Positions 47,168-55,992 of a stretch of 64,000 nt of DNA are shown here, one piece after another; positions within the stretch are counted from its first letter, which is position 1, and each line of letters begins with the position of its first letter. The position numbers and the translations under genes were made by a program. This stretch comes from Acidobacteriota bacterium (GTDB lineage: Bacteria; Acidobacteriota; Terriglobia; Terriglobales; Acidobacteriaceae), in NCBI GenBank assembly GCA_021778315.1, contig JAJYCQ010000001.1, positions 1 through 64,000 of the forward strand, read 5' to 3'. Below the pieces are notes generated by a model. That model worked only from the letters and a program-made list of their open reading frames with translations, was not told the DNA's origin and made no database searches.

Positions 47168-47737
47168 CTAGAATTCGATGCCCCTTTGAGCCAAAATCCC
47201 CTTTTGATAGGCATGTTTCACCTCCCGCATCTCCGTAACCGTATCCGCCATCTCCACAAGCACCGGATGAGCATTTCGGCCCGTTAAAATGACATGCAGC
47301 ATCTCCGGACGGCGTCGCAAAACATCCGCAACTCGTTCAGGATCAAGCATTTTGTACCCAATGGCATAGTTGATCTCGTCCAGCACAATCAGGTCCCAAT
47401 CGCCCGAAAGAATAGCCGCCGCAGCCTCTTCCCACGCTGTTTCGACCATCCGCAAGTCCTCCGGATCGGCCTCCGCCCCCCCCACCTTCACAAACCCGCG
47501 ACCCATCTGCCGCATCACGTAAGTAAAGCCGGTTGAACCACTTAGCGCCTCCGCAGAGTCCAGCTCCCCATAGTGCCAGGAGCCCTTAAGGAACTGCAGC
47601 ACCAACACCCGCATCCCATTCCCCGCCGCCCGAAACGCCGTTCCTAGCGCCGCCGTAGTCTTCCCTTTACCCGCGCCCGTATTGATCAGAATCAGCCCGC
47701 GACGTGAGTCGTCCGGGCCCTGTTGTAGGTCAGTCAT
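47168..47737 (-). CDS. cobO: cob(I)yrinic acid a,c-diamide adenosyltransferase (CobO/BtuR family)
   Basis: 189 residues. Transfers the adenosyl group of ATP to cob(I)alamin or a precursor, making coenzyme B12. ILINTGAGKGKTTAALGTAF is the P-loop used in the unusual reversed orientation of this family, followed by VLVLQFLKGSWHYGEL, WDLIVLDEINYAIGY (Asp-Glu metal pair) and LHVILTGRNAHPVLVEMAD. Full length. It lies 45 bases downstream of rlmH on the same strand and may be transcribed with it. No other cobalamin synthesis gene is in the window, so it may serve corrinoid salvage. Confidence 0.95.
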   Translation of the reverse strand: MTDLQQGPDDSRRGLILINTGAGKGKTTAALGTAFRAAGNGMRVLVLQFLKGSWHYGELDSAEALSGSTGFTYVMRQMGRGFVKVGGAEADPEDLRMVETAWEEAAAAILSGDWDLIVLDEINYAIGYKMLDPERVADVLRRRPEMLHVILTGRNAHPVLVEMADTVTEMREVKHAYQKGILAQRGIEF

Positions 47738-47781
47738 GAGCCTAGACTACTTCAAAACACGGGGCTTATGAACAAAACCCT

Positions 47782-48234
47782 CTAATGGCCGCTATGGTAT
47801 GGATGCCCCGCGCGAATTGTGAGTGCGCGATAAATCTGCTCTGCCGCCACAACCGCAGCCAGCTCATGGGGCAGCGTAATCCTTCCAAACGCAATCGTGC
47901 GGTCAGCCACAGCCAGAGCGGTCGCGGACCATCCATCCGCCGGCCCTATGGCTAATATAAGTAGTTGAATACCAGTATCTTGCAGTGCCCCGACCGTAGC
48001 GGCAAGCTCCTCCGAACTGAGCTGTTTGCCCCGGCTATCAGCCAGCAGAAGTGCTGGTCGAGTCCGTGCCGTGGCCTCCGATGCAAACTCCAGGAGCTTA
48101 CTCTCCGCAGAAAACATGCGCAAAGTGCAAGGCACATAGCGAGTGGCCCGCCCAAGATAATGCTGGACAAGCTCCCCCGCCGGCCCACCAGGCACCGATC
48201 GGTGTGACGACACTATAGCTAGAAGGATTTTCAT
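47782..48234 (-). CDS. rlmH: 23S rRNA (pseudouridine1915-N3)-methyltransferase RlmH
   Basis: 150 residues, the normal size of this SPOUT methyltransferase. The knot region binding SAM is read in LILAIGPADGWS and IAFGRITLPHELAAVVAAEQ, with the conserved RxLTIRAGHPYHSGH ending that places Tyr/His at the active site. It methylates pseudouridine 1915 in helix 69 of 23S rRNA. In many bacteria nadD, rsfS and rlmH are adjacent; here nadD and rsfS lie 4 kb upstream on the same strand, with a TonB-dependent receptor gene of opposite direction in between. Confidence 0.92.
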   Translation of the reverse strand: MKILLAIVSSHRSVPGGPAGELVQHYLGRATRYVPCTLRMFSAESKLLEFASEATARTRPALLLADSRGKQLSSEELAATVGALQDTGIQLLILAIGPADGWSATALAVADRTIAFGRITLPHELAAVVAAEQIYRALTIRAGHPYHSGH

Positions 48235-48443
48235 TCAAGCTGTCAATATAAGCTAAGAATATTTATTCCAATCTTCATATTTGTATCAATGGAATGGAAT
48301 TCTCAAGAGCCGCTGAGCACTCCAAATTCTCTCATATCCCTGCATTTATATAGAAACCATGATTGGCCATCCAACTGCAATGGGGAATGCATTCCATAAA
48401 CGTGTGAACGCCACCAAATCAAGGTGGGGTACAGGAGCCCTGA

Positions 48444-51400
48444 GTGACTTTCAAGAAGATATTTGTATTCCTCGCAATGTTGATTGTAACGACTCTCTGC
48501 TTTGCTCAAGAGACGACAGGCTCGCTTCAGGGGGTCATTAAGGATCCCTCGGGTGCCATCTTACCTGGGGCCAAGGTAACCGTTACAACACCGAGCTTGG
48601 TCGGTACCAAGTCGGAACTCACTGACAGTAAGGGCTATTACCACTTCTCGAACCTCCCTCCTGGCAGCTATACCATCATTGTCGATGCTACTGGCTTCAA
48701 GACGCTGAAGCGCACGGGCCTGGATCTTGAGGTCGGTCACTCCCCGACCCTGGACCTGAGTTTACAGGTAGGTTCTGCGAGCGAGACGGTTGATGTGACT
48801 GCAGAAAACGCACCGCTAATCGATGTAACGTCAACCACCACCTTGACGAACGTCACTTCCGATGAAATTGCTTACGTGCCACGCGGGACCTCGTTCCAAT
48901 CTGTCATTCAATTCGCTCCGTCGGCGCGTAACGAACCCCTGATGGGTAATACGACCACGAATGGCAGCGGCAGTGTTTCGCCGGGTAACGGTAGCAATGG
49001 CCAGTCCTTCGGCTATTCCATTGCCGGCGCATCGGACTCTGAGAACTCCTATCTCGTGGAAGGTCAGGAGACGGCCAACCTGATTGGTGGCTACTCCCAC
49101 ACGAACGTTCCCTTCGACTTCATTCAAGAGGTCGAGATCAAGAGCTCGGGTGTACAGGCTGAATATGGTGGAGCGCTCGGTGGCGTTGTCAACGTCATCA
49201 TGAAGAAGGGTTCACCTCACTATCACGGCTCGGTCTTCATGCAGTTTGAAAATCAGGCACTGGATGGCGGGCTCAATGCCTTCGCTCGCTACGATCCGTC
49301 GAGCAGCATCGCCAAGACCGACTGGACTGGCTCCACCAGTGGCTATCAGGGTTATAGCGATGCGACCTACCAGAACTATCAACCCCAGAAGCCTAAGACC
49401 AGTGATATCTTTCCGGGCTTCACGCTCGGTGGGCCGCTTGTTCCTTACGGCAAATGGCGCGACAAGCTGTTCTTCTTCGTCGGCTTCAATCCGCAGTTGA
49501 CCCGCTACGAGAATACGGTCAACTACGGCCCAGCGTCACTTGGCAACCCCGCAGTCGGAGTGCTTCCGTTCAGCCAGAATACGGACACGTACTACACCAC
49601 AGCGCGTGTCGATGCGCAGGTCACCAAGAAGATTCGCGTCTTCGGCTCCTGGCTCTACCAGTTGCAGAAGCAATATGGCGAGAATCTGCCCCAGGCAGAC
49701 TCAACCCAGGGCTACTACAACACCGCATCCGGGAACAGCCCCGCGAACTATGCGCACACGCTCGGCTTTGACGCACCCAATACGACAGTGAATACGGGCG
49801 CGGATATCACGATCACCCCGAGCATCGTCTCGACTACGCGCTTTGGATATTACTTCGAAAACTATCATGACTTCGGCTACCCGCAGGGCGGCGTTGTCTA
49901 TGGTTTCCAGACGAGCGGTGTCGGTGCCAAAGAGGCAGACGGTACCCCGATTCCTTCCACTTCGCCGCTTTATCAGAACCAGGGATACCAGAGCGGTCCT
50001 CTCGTTCAGCAAACAAACTTCAACTCCAGCAAGGCCATCGAGGTGGATCAGGACTTCTCCTGGTACAAGAGTACAGGCCTCGGAACACACAACTTCAAGT
50101 TTGGCTACCAGTTGAATAGAAATTCGAATTTGATTCAGCAGGTATACAACGAGCCTTACTTTCAGGTGTTCGCTGGGCAGTCCGCTTTCTACTCCCCGGG
50201 AAGCCCGGAGGGTGTGGCGAATTGTGCCACACAAAAGTACGTCAACTCGACAGGTGGTTGCGAAGGCCAATTCGGTTACGTGACGGTTTATGACTTCGGA
50301 ACCGGTGGCAAAGCGATTGCTTATGACAACGGCTTCTATGGTCAGGACTCCTGGACAATCGGAAAGGGAGTAACGCTGGACTACGGTCTTCGGTTAGAGA
50401 AGGAATATCTCCCCGGCGAAGCGGTTGGAAACGGAGCTCCTGCAAAGCCAATAAACTTCGGTTGGGGCGACAAGATCGCGCTCCGCGTGGGCGGAGCGTG
50501 GGATGTCTTCCAGAATGGCAAGGTGAAGGTGTTCGGCGGATATGGTCAGTTCTACGACCAGATGAAGCTCAACGTTGCTATCAGTTCGTTTGGTGGCCAG
50601 TACTGGAACAATTGCACCTACACACTCAATACGGATCAATTGAGCTCGATCGTTCCGCAGTTCAATAGCAGCAGCCGCTATTGCCCAAGTGGCAATACCT
50701 CTACGCAGGCCCTCTTTGCGGGTGGTACGACGCCTCCTGGTCTATCCTTCATCGAGAACCTCAACCAGCGCGCGTTCCCGACCACCTGCTCCACCTGCAG
50801 CTCACAGCAAGAGGGAGTAGCTCCTGGTCTCAAGCCTTACGAGCAGCACGAGGCTCTTGCCGGAGTCGATTACCAACTCAGCCGCACGCTGGCGCTCGAA
50901 GCTCGCTATGATAGGCGTCGGCTTGACCACGTGATTGAAGACGCGGCCGTCTATAACAACCAGGTGGGCGAGACCTTCGTTATTGTGAATCCAGGGCAGG
51001 GTGCAAACGCGTCCATTTCGAGCTACTGCAACTTCCTCTATGGCACGGGTAATGCCGGTTGCGTACCTCCGGTTGGAACCAGTCTCCCTTCTACGAACCC
51101 GGCTGCGGCCCGCAGCTATGACGGAGTCGAATTCCGCCTGCAGAAGGCCGTCAGCAATCATTGGGCAGGGCTCTTCTCGTACACGTACAGCAGGCTTCGC
51201 GGCAATTACACCGGTCTTACCAGCTCAGATCTTTCGGATGGTGGTAGTGGTGGACGCAATTCGCCAAACAACAGCCGTGCGTTTGACGAGCCGTACTTCC
51301 AATACAACTCGTTTGGTCAGTCATCGAGCGGCCTCTTGCCGACCGATCGTCCCAATACGTTCAAGGGCAATGCCTACTACCAGCTGAAGTGGCTGCGTAA

Positions 51401-51986
51401 CTTCACCACGAACTTTGGTATCTTCCAATACTTTTACCAAGGCTCGCCCAACACCAGCTACACGGATGTAGGCCTCAGCTTCAATGCATTCCCCGTCAAG
51501 CCGTTCAACTGGGGCAAGTGGGCAGACATTACCCAGAACCTGAATAACGGTGCTGTTACTGTCAGCAAACCCTATACCTACCGGAACCCCTGGTACATCG
51601 AGTCTGATCTTCAAATCGACCAGGAGTACCGGATCACCGACAGCATGTCTGTGAAGTTCTCTGCCACAGCGACGAACGCGCTCAACCAGCACGCCGTCAC
51701 GGCAGTCTACTCGCAGATCGATTCCGCCTACGAAGGAAATCAGTACATTACACCGAATGGCCAGAGTCTCGGTGGAGATGGCACAACGAATAACCCGGGC
51801 GGACTGGCATTCTACAGCGCAGCCACCAAGCCGTACGACATGCAGACCGCTTTGAATGGTATTCCGGTGAATGGTGAACCTACCAATAGCCAGGGCGGAC
51901 CAGAGACGATCAACAGCCAGTATGGCAAGCCGCTGTACTACCAGCATCCACGCGGCATTCGTCTACAGGCAACGTTCAGCTTCTAA
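48444..51986 (+). CDS. second TonB-dependent receptor, Oar-like with carboxypeptidase-regulatory domain
   Basis: 1,180 residues from GTG 48444 (ACAGGAG at 48431-48437). Signal peptide TFKKIFVFLAMLIVTTLCFA, then a carboxypeptidase-regulatory domain (GSLQGVIKDPSGAILPGAKV, YYHFSNLPPGSYTIIVDATG), a plug with YLVEGQETANLIGGYSHTNV and VQAEYGGALGGVVNVIMKKG, and a long barrel ending RGIRLQATFSF. It is only distantly related to the receptor at 43450. It reads against its neighbours and sits between rlmH and rsfS, genes usually adjacent. The upstream 200 bases are strikingly AT-rich. Substrate unknown. Confidence 0.93.
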   Translation: MTFKKIFVFLAMLIVTTLCFAQETTGSLQGVIKDPSGAILPGAKVTVTTPSLVGTKSELTDSKGYYHFSNLPPGSYTIIVDATGFKTLKRTGLDLEVGHSPTLDLSLQVGSASETVDVTAENAPLIDVTSTTTLTNVTSDEIAYVPRGTSFQSVIQFAPSARNEPLMGNTTTNGSGSVSPGNGSNGQSFGYSIAGASDSENSYLVEGQETANLIGGYSHTNVPFDFIQEVEIKSSGVQAEYGGALGGVVNVIMKKGSPHYHGSVFMQFENQALDGGLNAFARYDPSSSIAKTDWTGSTSGYQGYSDATYQNYQPQKPKTSDIFPGFTLGGPLVPYGKWRDKLFFFVGFNPQLTRYENTVNYGPASLGNPAVGVLPFSQNTDTYYTTARVDAQVTKKIRVFGSWLYQLQKQYGENLPQADSTQGYYNTASGNSPANYAHTLGFDAPNTTVNTGADITITPSIVSTTRFGYYFENYHDFGYPQGGVVYGFQTSGVGAKEADGTPIPSTSPLYQNQGYQSGPLVQQTNFNSSKAIEVDQDFSWYKSTGLGTHNFKFGYQLNRNSNLIQQVYNEPYFQVFAGQSAFYSPGSPEGVANCATQKYVNSTGGCEGQFGYVTVYDFGTGGKAIAYDNGFYGQDSWTIGKGVTLDYGLRLEKEYLPGEAVGNGAPAKPINFGWGDKIALRVGGAWDVFQNGKVKVFGGYGQFYDQMKLNVAISSFGGQYWNNCTYTLNTDQLSSIVPQFNSSSRYCPSGNTSTQALFAGGTTPPGLSFIENLNQRAFPTTCSTCSSQQEGVAPGLKPYEQHEALAGVDYQLSRTLALEARYDRRRLDHVIEDAAVYNNQVGETFVIVNPGQGANASISSYCNFLYGTGNAGCVPPVGTSLPSTNPAAARSYDGVEFRLQKAVSNHWAGLFSYTYSRLRGNYTGLTSSDLSDGGSGGRNSPNNSRAFDEPYFQYNSFGQSSSGLLPTDRPNTFKGNAYYQLKWLRNFTTNFGIFQYFYQGSPNTSYTDVGLSFNAFPVKPFNWGKWADITQNLNNGAVTVSKPYTYRNPWYIESDLQIDQEYRITDSMSVKFSATATNALNQHAVTAVYSQIDSAYEGNQYITPNGQSLGGDGTTNNPGGLAFYSAATKPYDMQTALNGIPVNGEPTNSQGGPETINSQYGKPLYYQHPRGIRLQATFSF

Positions 51987-52113
51987 CCACAATTCGGTCT
52001 CGATCGTGACCGATTGCGACTGGTTGTTTAGCTTGAGCAGGGAGCGGATTCGTCCGTCTTCCTGCTTTTTCCTTTGGGACGAGATGTAAAGAGAGGAATA
52101 AAGCCAGACGGCA

Positions 52114-52143
52114 AAAGAGCCCTCGGGAAACCGAGGGCTCTTT
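52114..52143. terminator. bidirectional hairpin terminator between the second receptor and rsfS
   Basis: AAAGAGCCCTCGG pairs with CCGAGGGCTCTTT over 13 bases around a GAAA tetraloop. T residues on the right flank and A residues on the left let it end transcription of the receptor from the left and of rsfS from the right, which converge here. Confidence 0.85.
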
Positions 52144-52209
52144 GAGTTGGAAACCAGCATCGTAAGGATCATCCGGTCGGAGGAAGTTCACTGCTGCAGA
52201 GGACAGTGG

Positions 52210-52896
52210 CTACTTCTTTGCTGCCTTCTTGACCGCTGTCTTCTTGGTGGCCGCTGCCTTGGATGGAGTTTTCTTTAGGGCAACTTTCGCAGGGACCACT
52301 GTCTTCTTTGCAGGTGACTTCTTGAATGCCACCGTCTTCTTCGCAGAGGCCGACGTCGCCTTGCTGGAGGCGAGCTTCTTCGTTGCGACGGGTGCCGGCT
52401 TTGTCGCAGAGACCTTCTTCGGAGCGACCGTCTTCTTCGGTGCGGCGGGCTGCACCTTCGCCGCAGGCTTCTTGCTCGTTGCAGGCTTCTTACGTGTGGC
52501 AGCAATTGCAGCTTTGATCTCGGCATTGAGCTCAGCGATGCTCAGGACGGTGGCAGATTTACGCAGCCGTTCGAGGCCGTAGAAGGCGCGCTTCTCGGCA
52601 GAGAATACATGGACAATAAAGTCGACGTAATCCATGAGGATCCACTCGCCCTGACGGCGTCCCTCGACGGAGTTGGGATACGTCCCGAAGTCACGCTTGA
52701 GTCGACTCTCGATCTCGTCCGTGATGGCGACGTTCTGGCGATCACTCATGCCGGTGCAGATGAGGAAGTAATCCGTGAGACCGCTCTCGGAGGGATCGAG
52801 AGCCAGGATACGAATATCTTCAGCCTTCTTGTCCTCGCAGGCCGCTGCCGCAGCGGCGAGGAGTTGCTGAACCTGTTGCTTCTTGTTGCTTGCCAT
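52210..52896 (-). CDS. rsfS: ribosomal silencing factor RsfS with histone H1-like Lys/Ala-rich tail
   Basis: 228 residues. The first about 125 are a normal RsfS/Iojap domain, which binds ribosomal protein uL14 and blocks subunit joining in stationary phase: ILALDPSESGLTDYFLICTG, RQNVAITDEIESRLK, EGRRQGEWILMDYVDFIVHV, FYGLERL. The last 90 residues are an added low-complexity tail of Lys, Ala, Pro and Ser with repeated KKT, AKK and PKK units, like histone H1 tails. It is in frame and complete. The gene follows nadD by 95 bases, the usual pairing. Confidence 0.93.
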   Translation of the reverse strand: MASNKKQQVQQLLAAAAAACEDKKAEDIRILALDPSESGLTDYFLICTGMSDRQNVAITDEIESRLKRDFGTYPNSVEGRRQGEWILMDYVDFIVHVFSAEKRAFYGLERLRKSATVLSIAELNAEIKAAIAATRKKPATSKKPAAKVQPAAPKKTVAPKKVSATKPAPVATKKLASSKATSASAKKTVAFKKSPAKKTVVPAKVALKKTPSKAAATKKTAVKKAAKK

Positions 52897-52991
52897 AGGA
52901 CTCCTTGTGCAATCTCAATGGTAGCGCAGGCGCGGGCCGCGGCGTGTTGTTGTTTGCCCCAGGTTGACGGCCAGGGTTCGTGGCCCATGGT

Positions 52992-53612
52992 TCAGGACCC
53001 GTACAGATGATGACGCCGTATGTACCGAAGAAGCTCCGCAGGCAGTAGGCCTGAGCAGTCAGACCCCTCGTGAAGCAACGCTCGAATGTCAGTGGCGTTG
53101 GCGGGCTCGTGTACGCCGCTTACCCAATGAATACGCTGCTGCTGGTCCGGCGTAAGGCGGAGCGTATCGATCGCTTGAAGCGACACGTTGGGACGGCTGA
53201 CGACGACCCACTCGGCGAGATTGAACAGTGTCTCCGGCGACCGCCAGCGGGGCATCCCGAGGAACGCATCGGCACCAATGATGGCAAAGAGTGTGTCCTT
53301 GGGATCTAACGTGTCGCGAAGCCGCATGAGCGTGTCGACGGTGTAATTTGGCATCGCGCCGGGGAGCGGAGCATCGAGCGGGGAGGCCTCGAAGCGAGGC
53401 GAAGTGTCAGCAGGTTGGAGGTCGCACAGGAGAGATACCATGGCTAGCCGATCCTGATAGGAGGCAGCGGCGCCGTCAGGCTTAAGCGGCTGCTGTGCGG
53501 TGGGAACAAACAAGACCCGGTCAAGGGAAACTGCCTTCGCAGCCGCACGCGCAACCGCGAAGTGTCCGAGGTGGGGTGGGTCGAAACTGCCGCCGAAGAA
53601 CCCTATTCGCAT
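52992..53612 (-). CDS. nadD: nicotinate-nucleotide adenylyltransferase NadD
   Basis: 206 residues from the ATG at 53612, which starts MRIGFFGGSFDPPHLGH; an earlier ATG at 53633 adds seven residues. GGSFDPPHLGH is the nucleotidyltransferase (T/H)xGH motif. The substrate-recognition segments include FVPTAQQPLKPD, IIGADAFLGMPRW and WVVVSRP. The usual C-terminal ISSTxIR motif is changed to NATDIRALLHEG, keeping the Arg. Makes nicotinate adenine dinucleotide from the mononucleotide and ATP in NAD synthesis. It heads the nadD-rsfS pair. Confidence 0.94.
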   Translation of the reverse strand: MRIGFFGGSFDPPHLGHFAVARAAAKAVSLDRVLFVPTAQQPLKPDGAAASYQDRLAMVSLLCDLQPADTSPRFEASPLDAPLPGAMPNYTVDTLMRLRDTLDPKDTLFAIIGADAFLGMPRWRSPETLFNLAEWVVVSRPNVSLQAIDTLRLTPDQQQRIHWVSGVHEPANATDIRALLHEGSDCSGLLPAELLRYIRRHHLYGS

Positions 53613-53777
53613 GATGGCTGATTGTAGCGTCATCGCCCATCGCCACGAACTGATTCCTCACCGATGGAGCTGGAAGTGAGCGCGGTGAGCAATCAGGCCC
53701 AGACTTCGGGAAGCACCATACCTCGAAGACCACGGGAGCGAGCTGCCTACCGTCAGGCAGCCCGCTCCGAGGCTCAA

Positions 53778-54551
53778 TTAGCGATGACCACCGCCACCGC
53801 CATGGAATCCACCTCCGCCACCGCCGTGGAATCCGCCTCCACCACCGTGGAATCCACCGTCGCCATGGAATCCATTGCCGCCACCATGGAATCCACCTCC
53901 GTCACCGCCGCGGAATCCGCCTCCTCCGTAGCCGCCGTGCTCTCCTCCGTAGCCACCGCGGAATCCTTCACCGTAGCCTCCATGCTCGCCGCCGTAGCCT
54001 CCACGGAATCCATCACCACCCCAGCCCCAGCCGCGGCCATCGTCATCGCCGCGAAAGCCGTAGCCACCAATGCCGATGCCGAATCCGTAGGGATAGCCGT
54101 ACCCGTAGTTGGGATATGCATAGCCGTACCCGTAGGGGTAGCCGTATCCGTAGCTCGGATAGGCATAGGTGACTACCCCTCCATCGTCGTCATCGCCCTC
54201 GTCATCGTCGTCTGAGACGAGAGTGTAGTTGGGGGCGGCGCTGTCGGCATAGGCGGGCTGACTGTCGGGGTCGTTTGCTTGAGCGTTTGCATAGGCGGAT
54301 TGCGCTGCGTCCGCGTTCGCCTGGCCTGCGCTGCTGGTGTCTTGGCTGACACTTGCGGATTGGCCAGCACCGGGACTGGTGTTCTGATCTGCGGAATTAG
54401 CCGGAGGAGCGACGCGTACGATCGGTGCCGCCTGGGCTTGGGTGTATGTGGTATTTCCTGTGACCGCTGGGTGAGCGGTCTGCGCAAGAGAGGTTGCAGC
54501 AGCCGCGGACAGAGTGGCCAGGGCTAGAAGGAGAACGTTGCGCCTGGACAT
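53778..54551 (-). CDS. secreted Gly/Tyr/His-rich low-complexity protein (paralogue of the next gene)
   Basis: 257 residues from the ATG at 54551 (GCGAGGT upstream). Signal peptide SRRNVLLLALATLSAAAATS, LAQ. Residues about 25-115 are Ala/Ser/Gln-rich, followed by an acidic block (SDDDDEGDDDD). The C-terminal half is built from YGYPYG-type repeats and then GGYGGEHGG, FRGG and FHGGGG repeats, ending GGGGHR. The leader and the tail match those of the protein at 54693-55757, but the FecR-like middle domain is missing. Probably a surface or matrix protein; metal binding by the His-Gly repeats is possible. Function unknown. Confidence 0.8.
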   Translation of the reverse strand: MSRRNVLLLALATLSAAAATSLAQTAHPAVTGNTTYTQAQAAPIVRVAPPANSADQNTSPGAGQSASVSQDTSSAGQANADAAQSAYANAQANDPDSQPAYADSAAPNYTLVSDDDDEGDDDDGGVVTYAYPSYGYGYPYGYGYAYPNYGYGYPYGFGIGIGGYGFRGDDDGRGWGWGGDGFRGGYGGEHGGYGEGFRGGYGGEHGGYGGGGFRGGDGGGFHGGGNGFHGDGGFHGGGGGFHGGGGGGFHGGGGGHR

Positions 54552-54635
54552 AATCAATACCTCGCTTTGTATTAATCCCAAACCGAACGAAATGTTGCGG
54601 TGAGCGATGGCCCGTACCGATCCCAACCCAAACAA

Positions 54636-54667
54636 GAAGGGCGTCCAAGCCTACTTGGACGCCCTTC
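54636..54667 (-). terminator. hairpin terminator of the FecR-domain glycine-rich gene
   Basis: GAAGGGCGTCCAAG pairs perfectly with CTTGGACGCCCTTC (14 bases) around CCTA, 26 bases after the stop of the gene at 54693. Read in that gene's direction it runs into TTGTTT, a moderate T-tract, and it separates the two paralogous glycine-rich genes. Confidence 0.8.
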
Positions 54668-54692
54668 GTTGCTGCAGTTTCTCATGCGACGG

Positions 54693-55757
54693 TTAGCGGT
54701 GGCCGCCGCCGCCCCCACCGCCGCCGTGAAATCCTCCACCGCCGCCACCGAAGCCACCACCGCCGCCGCGGAATGATCCTCCACCACCTCCGCGGAATCC
54801 ACCGCCGCCATGGAAGGTACCACCACCACCGCCACCGGCGCGCGGCCCACGGCCGCCGTGACCGTATCCGCCGTGACCCCAGTATCCGCGCCCGTAGCCG
54901 TATCCGCCGCCGTAGAATCCTCCACCATAAAAGCCACCGCCGTAGAACCCGAGGCCAAATGGATAAAATCCGTAGGGATAGCCGTAGAAGTTGTCAAAGC
55001 CAAGGCCAAACCCAAAGCCATAGGGATATCCCAGGTAGGGCCCGAATCCGCCATAGCCTGCATAGCCACCGCCTACTGCATCCCCATAGCCGCCACCGTC
55101 GTCTGCATAGCCGGAGCCGCTGGCCATACCCCCCGGAGGCAGGGCGTACGGCACCAGATCCGCACGCGCTTCAAACGGGTCAAACTCAAACGGCTTCGGC
55201 TTGGGGGAGCCGAAGACCAGAGCGTGATCTTCCTTTAGTTTGATGGACTTCTGGCTAGTTCCTGGGTAGGCGAAGGCCTCACCCTTGAGCACCCGAACGG
55301 TGTTGGTCTCGGCGTTGAAGGTGTAGAAGCCGTCCTTGACGATGGCGGTTTGGCCGCCAGGGAGGTCTACCAGGATTTGGGAGTGGGCGGCCGGGAGGTG
55401 GACGCTGATGTTGGCGACGCCGTGGGCGACGCGGAGCTCGGTATTTTCAGGAGCGATGCTGATGGCGTTGACGGTACTGTTCTTGCCGACGCGGAGGAAG
55501 ACTCCGGTCGAGGCCTGAGCGCTGGCTGTGTCGTTGCCGGGGGAGATGACCTGGCCGGTGGTGAGGGGCTTGGTGTAAGTCTCTTCACTGGCGGTAGTTA
55601 GGGGAGTGCGTACGATCGGAGCGGGCTGAGATTGCGTGGTCTGGGAGTTGACGGTAGAGCTGGCTGGAACCGCTGGGGACGCGGTCTGCGCGAGGGAAAC
55701 AGCGGCAGTTGCGGACAAAGTGGCCAGGGCGAACAGGAATGCAGTGTACCTCGGCAT
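54693..55757 (-). CDS. secreted FecR-like-domain protein with Gly/Tyr/His-rich C-terminal half
   Basis: 354 residues. Signal peptide MPRYTAFLFALATLSATAAV, SLAQ. Residues about 80-180 resemble the FecR beta-helix domain (VFLRVGKNSTVNAISIAPEN, ELRVAHGVANISV, TNTVRVLKGEAFAYPGTSQK, IKLKEDHALVFG). From about 210 on the protein is low complexity: GYPYGFG and FYGGG units, then GGG-FHGG, FRGGGGG repeats and a final GGGGHR. No sigma factor or TonB receptor gene accompanies it, so it is not a classical FecR signal transducer; a surface-attached structural or binding role is more likely. The next gene is its shortened paralogue. Confidence 0.82.
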   Translation of the reverse strand: MPRYTAFLFALATLSATAAVSLAQTASPAVPASSTVNSQTTQSQPAPIVRTPLTTASEETYTKPLTTGQVISPGNDTASAQASTGVFLRVGKNSTVNAISIAPENTELRVAHGVANISVHLPAAHSQILVDLPGGQTAIVKDGFYTFNAETNTVRVLKGEAFAYPGTSQKSIKLKEDHALVFGSPKPKPFEFDPFEARADLVPYALPPGGMASGSGYADDGGGYGDAVGGGYAGYGGFGPYLGYPYGFGFGLGFDNFYGYPYGFYPFGLGFYGGGFYGGGFYGGGYGYGRGYWGHGGYGHGGRGPRAGGGGGGTFHGGGGFRGGGGGSFRGGGGGFGGGGGGFHGGGGGGGGHR

Positions 55758-55992
55758 ATCGAAACCTCTGCATACGTAGACGTGATTTTGAGGACAACGT
55801 TGCGGTGTGGGGGACTGGAGGGGCGGGTTTTGGTGCGCGCTCAGTCGGGGTTAGGGCTGCAAACCGCGTGACTGAGGGAGGGTACGGGTTGCGCAGGTTA
55901 CAAAATGAACCAAATCAGCGAATTATGTCGTCTACCGCTCCAGACACCCGAGTCTATGAGAGGGTATTTCCGGGCAAGGGACGGAGGATGCG

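Noticed and set aside
54693..55757. FecR-type sigma-factor signalling system
   Set aside because: No ECF sigma factor or FecA-type receptor gene is adjacent, and the C-terminus is low-complexity, not a transmembrane signalling domain.
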